NCBI GenBank assembly: GCA_900320055.1
Contig: ONQS01000008.1
Span: forward strand, 1 to 64,000
Origin: an uncultured Prevotellaceae bacterium
GTDB lineage: Bacteria > Bacteroidota > Bacteroidia > Bacteroidales > Muribaculaceae
Reading direction: 5' to 3'
Length of the DNA stretch: 64,000 nt
Of this stretch, positions 27,309 to 36,523 are shown in pieces (within the stretch, counting starts at the first letter, position 1; every line of letters starts with the position of its first letter). Under the pieces are notes generated by a model. It saw only the letters and a list, made by a program, of their open reading frames with translations. It did no database searches and was not told the DNA's origin. The position numbers and the translations under genes were made by a program.

Positions 27309-29782
27309 AGAAATTCAAGTTATTATCCCTTCTGACATGTGCGTTGACCGCTCTGGCCATGAGCGCGCAATCGCCCATCACAGTGGATTGGCACATGGGA
27401 CAGAACAACAGCGTGGCAAACAATTACACTTCGCGCTTCGTTATCAAGAACGTCTCTAGACAGGCGCTGGGCAATGATTGGGAACTGTTTTTCAACCAGT
27501 TCTCTCGCAAAGTGACCCTGGCGGCGGGTTGTCCCGTCGACATCGACGAGGTTTCCACCACCTACTATCGTGTGAAGCCTAACGCTAACTATAAGGCGCT
27601 TGCCGCTGGCGACTCGCTTGTGATCGATATGGTGATGGGCGGTGCGGTCGTCAACAAGTGCTATGTACCGGCAGGTGGCCACGTGGTGATGGGCGGTGAT
27701 ATGGCCCATCCGCAGCCGGTCAAGATCAACTGCTCACCGCTCGACCAGCCGGGCCAGTGGCGGGACCACAAGGCTTATCCCGATGGCAATTACATGTTTG
27801 CCTATAATGATGCCATCAATGGTTTTGGTGACGGTTACACGGGCAATGATTATGACATTTTCCCCGCCCCCAAGCAGGTCGACATCGAGGATGGCTTCAC
27901 CCAGGTGGGCAACCTCGTGACCATCAAGACGGGCAAGTTCTTGCAGTGGGGTGGTTATCGACGTGCCAAGAATCTGCTCACTAGCGAGTTGAGCAAGCGT
28001 GGCATCTATGCCACCAGCGGACAGAAAACCGTGATCGAACTGCTGCTTGACAAGAAGATGAGTACCAACCGTGAGTATTATAGTCTGCGTGTACACAATG
28101 GCAAAATCACCATCATGGGTGTCACCCAGGCCGCGCTGATCAATGGTGTGAAGACGCTTGTAGCGGCTCTCGACCACAGCAAGGGCAACCGCCTGCAGAA
28201 TTGCTTCGTCATCGACTGGCCCGACTTTGGCTACCGCGGTGTGATGCTCGACATCGCGCGCAACTTTGTGGTGGGTCCTAGCGAGATGAAGCGCTTCATC
28301 GACCTCTTGGCCTATTACAAGATCAACGTGATCCAGTTCCACTTCACCGACGATGAGGGCTGGAGACTCGAAATCCCCGGTTTCCCCGAGTTAACGCAGG
28401 TGGCTTCACGCCGTGGTGCCACGCTCGACGAGAAGGGCTACCTTGCCCAGATATTTGACGGCAATGGCAATCCCGACGACCCGACGCAGTGTGCCAATGG
28501 CTACTACACGCGCAGCGAGTTTGTCGAGATGCTCCGTTACGCGTGGTCGCGCGGCATCCGCGTCATTCCCGAGATTGAGACGCCCGGTCATGCCCGTGCC
28601 GCGATTGTGGCCATGAAGAATCGTGCCATGAGCAACCCGTCGGCCGAGCAGTTCCGCTTGTGGGACGAAAAGAATACATCGGTCTATACCTCGGCCCAGA
28701 GTTACCATGACAATGTGCTCAACGTGGCCAGCGACGACGTCTATCGTTTTATCGATCGCATGGTCGAGGAGTTGCAGAAGATGTACAAAGAGGCTGGTCT
28801 GAAACTCGAAATCGTTCATCTCGGTGGCGACGAGGTGGCTCGTGGCGCTTGGGACAAGAGCCCCGATGTGCAGGCCTTGATGCAGCGCGAGGGATTGAAG
28901 ACCCAGCACGACGTGCATGCCTATTATCTGAAACGCATCAGCGCCCTGCTCGAGGCCCGCAAGATCCGCATCGAGGGATGGCAGGAAATCGGCTTGGACA
29001 ATACGCCAGAGTATAATGCCCTGATGATACCACGCGTGGCAGGCATCAACGCATGGAGCACCGTGGGGTCGCGCAGCGATGTGCCTTATCGGCTGGCCAA
29101 CGACGGCTATCCCGTCATCCTCTCCAATGTCACCAACTTCTATATGGACATGGGCTACAGTTGGCACCAGAATGAGCAGGGGCTGCACTGGGGCGGCAAG
29201 GTGGATGAATTCGACTCGTGGAGCGCTCTGCCTGCCAACATCTATGCCAGCGCGCGCTCGGCTGTCGACGGAACTCCGATCAACATCACTACCGCTGCCG
29301 ACGGCAAGATCAAACTGGAGAAACCCGACAACATAATCGGCGTGCAGGCTCAACTGTGGGGCGAGACCTTGCGCAGTTTTGACCAGGTGCAATACCTGAT
29401 GTTGCCCAAGGTGTTGGGTGTCAGCGAGCGTGCGTGGACCGCAATGCCCGAGTGGAGCAAGGATCTGACCGACCAGGCCAAGTATAACGAGGATCGTCAC
29501 CAGTACAACCTCAAGATCGGTACCCGCGAGTTGCCTCTGCTGCATGGCATGGGGTATAACTTCCGCGTAGGGCCTCCGGGCATCAAAGTCGAGGACGGCA
29601 AGTTGTATATCAACACGCAGTACCCCGACGAACTGGTCACTTACACCCTCGACGGCAGTGAGCCCTCCATGGAGTCTCCACGCTGGACCGCTCCCGTTCC
29701 CATCAAGACTCAGCCTGCGGTCATCAAGGCCAAGGCCTTCTACCTGGGCAAGGAGAGCGTCACCACCTACCTGTTCAAGTAG
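27305..29782 (+). CDS. GH20 beta-N-acetylhexosaminidase, exported
   Basis: Removes terminal GlcNAc or GalNAc from glycans such as mucin or N-glycans, by substrate-assisted catalysis. Layout over 825 residues: signal peptide (KFKLLSLLTCALTALAMSAQ); chitobiase/hexosaminidase N-terminal carbohydrate-binding domain about 25-180; GH20b domain about 185-305; catalytic barrel from FGYRGVMLDIARNF (about 308) through NVIQFHFTDDEGWRLEIPG and VIPEIETPGHARAA. The catalytic Asp509-Glu510 lies in VHLGGDEVARGAW. A chitobiase-type C-terminal domain closes the protein (LVTYTLDGSEPS). The start overlaps the phosphatase stop (ATGA). No dockerin and no lipobox. Confidence 0.95.
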   Translation: MKKFKLLSLLTCALTALAMSAQSPITVDWHMGQNNSVANNYTSRFVIKNVSRQALGNDWELFFNQFSRKVTLAAGCPVDIDEVSTTYYRVKPNANYKALAAGDSLVIDMVMGGAVVNKCYVPAGGHVVMGGDMAHPQPVKINCSPLDQPGQWRDHKAYPDGNYMFAYNDAINGFGDGYTGNDYDIFPAPKQVDIEDGFTQVGNLVTIKTGKFLQWGGYRRAKNLLTSELSKRGIYATSGQKTVIELLLDKKMSTNREYYSLRVHNGKITIMGVTQAALINGVKTLVAALDHSKGNRLQNCFVIDWPDFGYRGVMLDIARNFVVGPSEMKRFIDLLAYYKINVIQFHFTDDEGWRLEIPGFPELTQVASRRGATLDEKGYLAQIFDGNGNPDDPTQCANGYYTRSEFVEMLRYAWSRGIRVIPEIETPGHARAAIVAMKNRAMSNPSAEQFRLWDEKNTSVYTSAQSYHDNVLNVASDDVYRFIDRMVEELQKMYKEAGLKLEIVHLGGDEVARGAWDKSPDVQALMQREGLKTQHDVHAYYLKRISALLEARKIRIEGWQEIGLDNTPEYNALMIPRVAGINAWSTVGSRSDVPYRLANDGYPVILSNVTNFYMDMGYSWHQNEQGLHWGGKVDEFDSWSALPANIYASARSAVDGTPINITTAADGKIKLEKPDNIIGVQAQLWGETLRSFDQVQYLMLPKVLGVSERAWTAMPEWSKDLTDQAKYNEDRHQYNLKIGTRELPLLHGMGYNFRVGPPGIKVEDGKLYINTQYPDELVTYTLDGSEPSMESPRWTAPVPIKTQPAVIKAKAFYLGKESVTTYLFK

Positions 29783-29900
29783 GCGGTAATCGCCAATAGG
29801 ACAACAGCACCATTGGATGGGTCGCCTCGCATGGCCTCACCCTACCGCACCAATTAGTTTCTTGCCAATCAGATGACACCCGAAGGGTGGCCTTTGGATA

Positions 29901-29955
29901 ACCCCCGATAAATCAGACAACTGAGCGGAGTGAAGGTGGCTGATTCATCGGGGGT
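29901..29955. repeat. Palindrome 1 (16-bp arms)
   Basis: ACCCCCGATAAATCAG at 29901-29916 pairs with CTGATTCATCGGGGGT at 29940-29955, 15 of 16 positions, with a 23-base loop. It could be a terminator for GH20, but there is no T run and two similar palindromes follow. Confidence 0.8.
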
Positions 29956-29968
29956 GTGATGAATCGTG

Positions 29969-30033
29969 CCCCGTCGCTGAAGGCGACCCCTTCATCATGG
30001 ATAGCGCAAATGGGGTCGCTTCCAGCGACGGGG
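29969..30033. repeat. Palindrome 2 (22-bp arms)
   Basis: The 22-base arm at 29969-29990 (starts CCCCGTCGCTG) pairs with 30012-30033 (ends CCAGCGACGGGG) at 20 of 22 positions. The loop contains a diverged ATCATGG sequence. Confidence 0.82.
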
Positions 30034-30048
30034 ATAGTATTGCCATTC

Positions 30049-30102
30049 CCGTGGGTGATGCACCCCACTTCGCTACCGCTCAGCGCTTTGCATTACCCAC
30101 GG
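30049..30102. repeat. Palindrome 3 (14-bp arms)
   Basis: CCGTGGGTGATGCA (30049-30062) pairs with TGCATTACCCACGG (30089-30102) at 13 of 14 positions. Confidence 0.78.
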
Positions 30103-30273
30103 TTACTCAAATGACCGCCCTTTGGGCGTCTTTGCGTGGGGGTCGGTTGGTTGAACAGTCACCATTCAATATGTGTGTGTTAAAATTGTTGAAAAAGTGT
30201 TGTTAAAATGAAATATTATTGATTTCTTGTGTTAAAACTTTGGATGGTTGTTTAATAATTGAAAAATAATGTG

Positions 30274-30281
30274 TATGTTTG
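30274..30281 (+). promoter_or_regulatory. -7 element of the SusC/SusD locus
   Basis: TATGTTTG fits TAnnTTTG, about 60 bases before the susC start. The -33 region is AT-rich without a clear TTTG at ideal spacing, which is common when an activator is needed. No regulator gene adjoins the locus. Confidence 0.55.
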
Positions 30282-30342
30282 TAGTTCAAACTCAAAACCA
30301 ACTTTAAGTGAATTATTACCTAACAATAAAATCCACAAGAGA

Positions 30343-33300
30343 ATGAGAAGACAGTTACTATTGCTACTCTGCCTAAGCCTGCTGTCGCTGCCGGGACTGG
30401 CCCGTGTGGTGACAGGCGTGGTGACGCAGTCGAGCGACGGCGAGCCGATTATCGGCGCGTCGGTCAAGGTGCACGGCACGACCCGTGGCACGGCGACCGA
30501 CTTCGACGGCCGTTTCTCGATTGAGGCTAACGATGGCGACGTGCTCGACGTGAGTTACGTGGGCATGAATCCCAAGAGCGTGAAGATTGGCACGGGTCAG
30601 ACCGAGGTCAACATTTCGCTTGACGAGAATTCACAAGTGCTGGGCGAGGTCGTGGTGACAGCCATGGGCCAGACCCAGGAGAAGAAGAAACTGAACTTCG
30701 CTGTTCAGTCCCTTGACGAGGAACAGGTGACCGCTGGCGGCTCCACCAACTTCGCTAACTCGCTGCAGGGCAAGGTGGCCGGTCTTCAGGTGAGCACCGG
30801 CGGCAGTTCGCCCAACTCCTCAACCCAGGTGATCATCCGCGCCATCTCGTCGATGAACAACTCGATGAACAACGAGCCGCTGATCATCATTGACGGTATG
30901 GCGATTCGCGGTGGTGCTTCGACCCTCGCCGACATGAACCCCAACGACATCGACAACATTACGGTGCTCAAGGGTGCTGCCGCATCGGCCCTCTATGGCC
31001 AGGAGGCGGCAAACGGTGTCATCATGGTCACCACCAAGAGCGGCGGCACCAATGGTGAGGTCACTGTCTCGGCTTCGGCCTCGCTCGAGTTGAACACCCC
31101 CTACCGATTGCCCAAGATACAGAGCACCTTCATTCCTGGTGCCAAGGGTATGTACAAGGAGAACATGGGCAGCGGCGGCTGGGGCCCCTACATGAGCGAG
31201 AACGACACCTACTACAACAACTTGAAGGATTTCCTCAAGACAGGTGTTCTTCAAAAGTATGACGTGAGCGTGAGCGGCGGTTCCGAGAAGTTCTCCTCTT
31301 ACGCCTCGGTGTCTTACTATGACAATCAGGGTATAGTCCCCAAGGACTACCGCAAGCAGGTGAATGCCCTCATCAAAGGTATCTACAAACCCAGCGACAA
31401 GGTGACGGTGCAGTTGAGCGCCAACTTCATGAACCGCAAGTCGCGCGGCTTCGGCAACTCGATGTCAACCATCTACAACTGGGGTATCAACAAGAACATG
31501 AGCGACTACCGCACGCTGGAGGGCCACGTCAACTGGTGGGCCTATTATGACCACTGGGAAAACCTGCTCGACACCGAGCGCATCAACGGTGCCGTGTCGC
31601 CCTACTTTGGCCGCTACATGGACTGGAGCGAGACCGAGGGCAACCGCTTCGTCATCAATGGCCAAATCAGTTATGAGCCGATTAAGAACCTGGTGTTCAC
31701 TGGCAAGATGGGCTATGACAAGGGCTACTCCATGTATGACTCCTACACGGTGCCCCGCATCTATGATGGCGACTTGGTCGATCCCACAGCCGAGGATGTG
31801 CAGACCAAACTCTCTGACATGCAGTCACGTTATGGCTCCTACAGTTTCCAGCCCTCACGCAGTTCTCTGCTCAATATGCAATTCTTGGCCACCTACCAGC
31901 ATACTTTTGCCGAGGACTATACCGTGAGTGCCCTATATGGTCTGGAATACAAGGAAACACGCGGCGTTGAAGCCTCGATCTATAATGAGCACTTCCAGTT
32001 GGGTGGTGAGTTCTATAGTTTCAATAACACCGATTTCACCAATGGCGACCTGCTCATCAGCAACCATCCCACGCTGTATCACAGCAAGAGGAACATCTAC
32101 GGCCACTTTGGCGAGTTGCGTTTTGACTATAAGGGCATGGCCCAGATTTCGGCTACCGCCCGAATGGACGGCTCATCGACCTTGAGGCAATCGACTCAGA
32201 CGACATTCTTCTATCCGTCGGTCACCGCCGGTGTCATCTTCAGCGAACTGTTCCACCTGTCCAACGACTGGTTCAGTTACGGCAAGTTGCGTGGCAACTG
32301 GGCCAAGGTGGGTAAAGACTGCCAGGCCTTCCTGTTCACCGACACCTACAAGCAGTGGACCCTCTTCCCCGATGGTGGCTATGGTGTGGATCCCACCACA
32401 TCGCGTGCCGTTGACCTCGTTCCCGAGATGACCAAGTCGTGGGAGATTGGCGCCGACCTGCGTTTCTTCCGCAACTGGACACGCCTCGACATTGCCTACT
32501 ACTCGACCACTGTCGATAACCAGATTGTGACGGTGCGCGTGTCGCCCGCCTCGGGTGTGATTCTACAGACCCGCAACGAGGGTAGCCTGAAGAATCATGG
32601 TATGGAAATCTCGTTAAATCAGGATATCATCAAGGCCAGCGACTTCTCATGGACCGCCCTGGCCAACTTCTCGTTTAACCGTAGCAAGGTGCTCTACCTG
32701 CCCAACGAGTTGACCGAGATCCAGGGCACCCAGTATGGCGACATCTTCCCCGTTGCCCGCCTGCATGAGTCATCGACGGGTATCTCGGGTAAGGATTACG
32801 TGCGTGACCCCGAAGGCCGTGTCGTGTGTGACGAGAACGGTTATCCCATCATCGATGCCGCCAAGGGCCTCTACATCGGTAACCGTGAGCCCGACTGGCT
32901 GCTGGGTGTGGGAAGCACGCTGCGTTACAAGAACGCCACGCTGTCGTTCCTGTTCGATGGCCGCAAGGGTGGTGACGTGGTCAACGTCACCGGCCGCAGC
33001 CAGATTACCAATGGCATGAGCAGCCTCTATGACAAGTACCGCAACCGCGAGTACATCATCGACGGTGTGCAGGCCGTGCCCGGTCCCGACGGAACGACGA
33101 CCTATGTCAAGAACACGACGCCCATCGTGCTTGACTCCTATTTCATCAACACCTATTACTCGACCGTATCGTCCAACTTCATCGAGGACGGTTCCTATAT
33201 CCGCTTGAGTTACGTGACGCTGAGTTACGACTTGGGCAAGCACTTCAAGCGCACTTGGCCCGTTAAGGGCTTGTCGCTCACCGCTACGGCCCGCAACCTG

Positions 33301-33438
33301 TTCCTGTTAACCAAGTACCGTGGTAATGATCCGGCGGTACTGGCAGGCACTGGCGGCGGTACGGGCAGCGCCGGTATCGACAATTACAACGTGCCCAGCA
33401 CGCGCAGTTTCAATTTCACGCTTAAAGCAACATTCTAA
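30343..33438 (+). CDS. SusC-like TonB-dependent outer-membrane transporter
   Basis: Energy-dependent outer-membrane pore that works with SusD to import glycan or peptide fragments. I use ATG 30343 (1031 residues) because a signal peptide starts there (RRQLLLLLCLSLLSLPGLA); the frame is open upstream. Then: carboxypeptidase-regulatory-like domain about 22-95 (VTGVVTQSSDGEPIIGASVK), linker GEVVVTAMGQTQEKKKL, plug about 110-220 with NSLQGKVAGLQVSTGGSSP and the SusC-type LIIIDGMAIRGG and ANGVIMVTTKSG, then the 22-strand barrel ending in a terminal Phe (FNFTLKATF). First gene of the 30-40 kb locus. Confidence 0.96.
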   Translation: MRRQLLLLLCLSLLSLPGLARVVTGVVTQSSDGEPIIGASVKVHGTTRGTATDFDGRFSIEANDGDVLDVSYVGMNPKSVKIGTGQTEVNISLDENSQVLGEVVVTAMGQTQEKKKLNFAVQSLDEEQVTAGGSTNFANSLQGKVAGLQVSTGGSSPNSSTQVIIRAISSMNNSMNNEPLIIIDGMAIRGGASTLADMNPNDIDNITVLKGAAASALYGQEAANGVIMVTTKSGGTNGEVTVSASASLELNTPYRLPKIQSTFIPGAKGMYKENMGSGGWGPYMSENDTYYNNLKDFLKTGVLQKYDVSVSGGSEKFSSYASVSYYDNQGIVPKDYRKQVNALIKGIYKPSDKVTVQLSANFMNRKSRGFGNSMSTIYNWGINKNMSDYRTLEGHVNWWAYYDHWENLLDTERINGAVSPYFGRYMDWSETEGNRFVINGQISYEPIKNLVFTGKMGYDKGYSMYDSYTVPRIYDGDLVDPTAEDVQTKLSDMQSRYGSYSFQPSRSSLLNMQFLATYQHTFAEDYTVSALYGLEYKETRGVEASIYNEHFQLGGEFYSFNNTDFTNGDLLISNHPTLYHSKRNIYGHFGELRFDYKGMAQISATARMDGSSTLRQSTQTTFFYPSVTAGVIFSELFHLSNDWFSYGKLRGNWAKVGKDCQAFLFTDTYKQWTLFPDGGYGVDPTTSRAVDLVPEMTKSWEIGADLRFFRNWTRLDIAYYSTTVDNQIVTVRVSPASGVILQTRNEGSLKNHGMEISLNQDIIKASDFSWTALANFSFNRSKVLYLPNELTEIQGTQYGDIFPVARLHESSTGISGKDYVRDPEGRVVCDENGYPIIDAAKGLYIGNREPDWLLGVGSTLRYKNATLSFLFDGRKGGDVVNVTGRSQITNGMSSLYDKYRNREYIIDGVQAVPGPDGTTTYVKNTTPIVLDSYFINTYYSTVSSNFIEDGSYIRLSYVTLSYDLGKHFKRTWPVKGLSLTATARNLFLLTKYRGNDPAVLAGTGGGTGSAGIDNYNVPSTRSFNFTLKATF

Positions 33439-33452
33439 AAAGGCCAACGACT

Positions 33453-35366
33453 ATGAAAAAGATCAAATTTTTAGCATTATTGATGCTGGTTGGCCTGATG
33501 TTGGTAGGTTGCAACGATATCCTCGACGATAACGTCAACCCCGACAGGGCCCATGTGATTGATGCCAAGGACGGTCTGCCTGTCATCATCTACTATGCCC
33601 AGCAGATTGTTTATGACCACAGTGAGTACTACGCCTACTTCTCGCAGATGCTCACCACGGGCGGCAAGAGTTCGGTGGGTGCCTACAGTTACAAGTGCGA
33701 GTGGGAGATGCTGACGATGAACCGCCACCCGATGTGGCGCCGCCACTTCTACGACATCGGCAAGAATACCGATAATCTGGTAAAGAACTCCCAAGCCATC
33801 AACTCGCCCAACTATGAGTTGATAGGCCGCACAATCATGCTGATGTCCACTCAGTTGACGACCGATGCCTTTGGCGACATCCCCCGCAGCGAGGCCTACA
33901 AGAGCATCGCTCCGACCTATGACACGCAGGCCTCGGTCTACGCCTGGATGATGCAGGAGTGTGAAGACCTCATCAAGATGTATGAGGATCCGGCCATTGT
34001 CAACAATCCCGACAACCAGCCGCTTACGGTCAAGGAAGACCGCGTCTATGGCGGTGACTTGGAGAAGTGGAAAGGCCTGGTATATGCCATCAAGGCCCGC
34101 CTGCTGCTGCGCAACATCCCCAACGTGGACCGCTCGACAGCCATGTGCCAGAAGATTATCGATGCGGCCGATGCTGCCATCAACCAGTGGCGCAAGGGCG
34201 ACGTGTTTGACTACCAGGGTAGCCGTGAACCATGGTTCGGTAATGAGCCGCGTTATTACTGGGACGGCGGCACGGGCACACAGAATGCCGTGTGGAGCGT
34301 TGCCCAGCCCGTCATCAACTCTTGGGAGTCGCGTGGCAACCTCTTGGGAAGTGCCATCCCCAGCAAGTTCTTTATGGTGGATCTGCTGGGTATCAGCAAG
34401 CCCGACAACGAGATGACCTGCGGCATGTTTAACGCCGAGGGTGCCCACGACGGCTTTGCCAACGACCCGCGCTGCGGACTGCTCATGATTGCCCGCACAG
34501 GACCTGCAAGCCCGTCGGTGACCAGCGAGCGCATCAAGATGCGTTACCTGGAGAACAACATCGGCATGGGTACATCCTACAAGATCGCCAACTACCCCAA
34601 CCTGTATATGGGCGCATACGCTGGCGCGGCCGATGCCTATAACCCCATCTTCACGATGGAGGAGTTGTACTTCATCAAGGCCGAGGCCATGTACTGGATG
34701 GGTAACAAGACCGAGGCGTGTGCCCTGGCCAAGGAAGCCACCCAGTGGAACATCCAGCGCCATCTCGACGCCTTCCTGCGACTCTATCCTAACGAGAATT
34801 ACAATTCCAGCACCGATAACAAGTATCCCGGCAACTCGGTCTCTGGCGGCAAGCCTGGTTTCCAACCGGCCGAGTATTGGGACGCTCAAGTAGCCGCTTT
34901 CCTCGACAATGAGGACTACTACAAGGGCAAGAACGTGTCGGTGCACAAAGTCACCGACCGTGGCAACAAGCACTGGTTCTTCAATCCTAGCGAGTTCTCG
35001 CTGAGCGACCTCATGCAGCAGAAGTACATCGCCATGTACCTCCAGCCCGAGCAGTGGACCGACATGCGCCGTTACCACTACAGTAACAACCGCAATCACT
35101 ACGGCATCGGCGACAACCAGGAAATCGTGTACCCGACCCTGCGGCGTCCCTACAACCTCTATGCAGCCTACTGGATCGATGGCCTGACCGAGGAGCAGAA
35201 GGAGAACACCTGGATTCAGCGCATCAACTACGACCCCGAGACTGAGGAGAAGTACAACCGTCAGGAACTCGAGCGCCTAGGTGCCTACAAGAACTACAAG
35301 TGGTTGCAGGAACCCATGATTTGGGCCCGCAACTATGGCGAAATCACCTCGTTAACCCAAGAATAA
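33453..35366 (+). CDS. SusD-like (RagB/SusD) surface lipoprotein
   Basis: Surface ligand-capturing partner of the upstream SusC. The 637 residues start with a lipoprotein signal (KFLALLMLVGLMLVGC). Helical TPR-like segments follow, with SusD-typical pieces such as WRRHFYDIGKNTDNLVKNSQ, TDAFGDIPRSEAYK, VYAWMMQECEDLI, EELYFIKAEAMYWMG and a C-terminal KYIAMYLQPEQWTDMRRYHY. It resembles the SusD-like_2 subgroup. It lies 14 bases after SusC. The ligand cannot be inferred from sequence. Confidence 0.93.
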   Translation: MKKIKFLALLMLVGLMLVGCNDILDDNVNPDRAHVIDAKDGLPVIIYYAQQIVYDHSEYYAYFSQMLTTGGKSSVGAYSYKCEWEMLTMNRHPMWRRHFYDIGKNTDNLVKNSQAINSPNYELIGRTIMLMSTQLTTDAFGDIPRSEAYKSIAPTYDTQASVYAWMMQECEDLIKMYEDPAIVNNPDNQPLTVKEDRVYGGDLEKWKGLVYAIKARLLLRNIPNVDRSTAMCQKIIDAADAAINQWRKGDVFDYQGSREPWFGNEPRYYWDGGTGTQNAVWSVAQPVINSWESRGNLLGSAIPSKFFMVDLLGISKPDNEMTCGMFNAEGAHDGFANDPRCGLLMIARTGPASPSVTSERIKMRYLENNIGMGTSYKIANYPNLYMGAYAGAADAYNPIFTMEELYFIKAEAMYWMGNKTEACALAKEATQWNIQRHLDAFLRLYPNENYNSSTDNKYPGNSVSGGKPGFQPAEYWDAQVAAFLDNEDYYKGKNVSVHKVTDRGNKHWFFNPSEFSLSDLMQQKYIAMYLQPEQWTDMRRYHYSNNRNHYGIGDNQEIVYPTLRRPYNLYAAYWIDGLTEEQKENTWIQRINYDPETEEKYNRQELERLGAYKNYKWLQEPMIWARNYGEITSLTQE

Positions 35367-35402
35367 TGACCTTAACGACCCTAAGGACCTTAAGGACCTT
35401 AT
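35366..35402. repeat. 9-mer tandem repeat (GACCTTAAG type)
   Basis: About four units of a 9-base repeat (GACCTTAAC, GACCCTAAG, GACCTTAAG, GACCTTATA) lie between the SusD gene and the next lipoprotein gene. Confidence 0.85.
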
Positions 35403-35420
35403 AAAGAAAACAATAAGATT

Positions 35421-36467
35421 ATGAAACGATACAAGATATTTGGATTGGTTACTCTGATGGCATTGATCGCGACCTCGTGTGCGATACATGACCCGTTTGC
35501 TGACAACGGCGAGTTGGGACAAGTATTGCCCACGGTGGACTGGGAACAGGGCTCCACGGTGGTCAAGGCTGGCCGATACGCCACTTTCAAGGGCAAATAC
35601 TATACGACCAGCGAGAAAACGATCGACCATAGCGAGGTGTGGTGCCTGATCAAGCGTGAGCAGACCGCTACGGCTACCAGCAAACTGACCACATCGCTGG
35701 CCTATACCAAGAACTACTCCCTGACCGATACGGTGCGCTCCAGCCAGATGGTGGCCTCCTATCCGCATAGCAAGGCTGAATGGGACGGTTACGAGTATGT
35801 CCTGACCGACAGTTTCCCGACTTCGCGCACTCTGGCACCAGTGACCTGGATCAATCCCGAAGAGTGGGATCAGGAGAAGTTCGACAGTTATTATCCCTCG
35901 ACGTTCCAGCAGGAGTTTAAGGACTACATGGTCAACGCCTTGACCAAGGATAGCACCTACTACAACGACCTGCGCAACGTCTATATCAACTATGAGTTTC
36001 CTGCAGAGTTGTTTGAGCAACTCAATGGGCAGTATAACATCGATTTCCCAACGGTGACGGCATCGGCCGACAAGTCCGACGCCTGGTTCACTACCGATGA
36101 AGTGGATCACTACTATTACATCACCGTGGGCGATGACGGTAGCGCCGTCTATCACGAGATTGCCCAGGAGAGCGACGCTCCCGCTGGTGTCAACGTGCAG
36201 CCGGTCTACAAGTCTGCCTACTGGCTCTTCTCGCGTTACAGCGACGACACGGGCGGTAAAATCACTACGGTGCGCCGCCAGTACATGCCCTACTTCAAGA
36301 GCATGATCGAGACCATTCCCTTCACGTCATGGATCTACAACACGTCGGACAAGGCCTTTACGGTCAACTTCTCACGCACTTATTATCTGGAACCCCAGTT
36401 CCGAGTGTATGACACCGATGGCAAGGTGGGCGTGACTACCGATAACAAAGAAGTGACACTCAACTAG
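35421..36467 (+). CDS. SusE/F-position lipoprotein of unknown function
   Basis: Not recognised as a named family. The 348 residues begin with a lipoprotein signal (MKRYKIFGLVTLMALIATSC). The rest is a mixed alpha/beta protein rich in Tyr and Thr (KGKYYTTSEKTIDHSEVWCL, ATSKLTTSLAYTKNY). Position, surface-lipoprotein signal and aromatic richness fit a SusE/SusF-like glycan- or peptide-binding accessory, which is inference. 9-mer repeat tracts lie on both sides of the gene. Confidence 0.78.
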   Translation: MKRYKIFGLVTLMALIATSCAIHDPFADNGELGQVLPTVDWEQGSTVVKAGRYATFKGKYYTTSEKTIDHSEVWCLIKREQTATATSKLTTSLAYTKNYSLTDTVRSSQMVASYPHSKAEWDGYEYVLTDSFPTSRTLAPVTWINPEEWDQEKFDSYYPSTFQQEFKDYMVNALTKDSTYYNDLRNVYINYEFPAELFEQLNGQYNIDFPTVTASADKSDAWFTTDEVDHYYYITVGDDGSAVYHEIAQESDAPAGVNVQPVYKSAYWLFSRYSDDTGGKITTVRRQYMPYFKSMIETIPFTSWIYNTSDKAFTVNFSRTYYLEPQFRVYDTDGKVGVTTDNKEVTLN

Positions 36468-36469
36468 GA

Positions 36470-36510
36470 GAAGACCTTAATCGACTTTAAGGACTTTAAC
36501 GACCTTTTAA
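36470..36510. repeat. 9-mer tandem repeat (GACTTTAAG type)
   Basis: About four diverged units (GACCTTAAT, GACTTTAAG, GACTTTAAC, GACCTTTTA) lie between the two lipoprotein genes. It is the same family as the tract after susD. Confidence 0.82.
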
Positions 36511-36523
36511 ACAGAACAAAACG

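Larger units (their letters stand above)
29783..30342. other. Intergenic region with three large palindromes before susC
   Basis: About 560 bases without a supported gene. It holds three successive imperfect inverted repeats (listed separately) and the -7 element of susC. The leader between that element and the susC start is about 55 bases. Confidence 0.65.

Noticed and set aside
29997..30206. Small ORF of 69 codons before susC
   Set aside because: It lies across two of the palindromes, has no plausible ribosome-binding site and no recognisable protein features.
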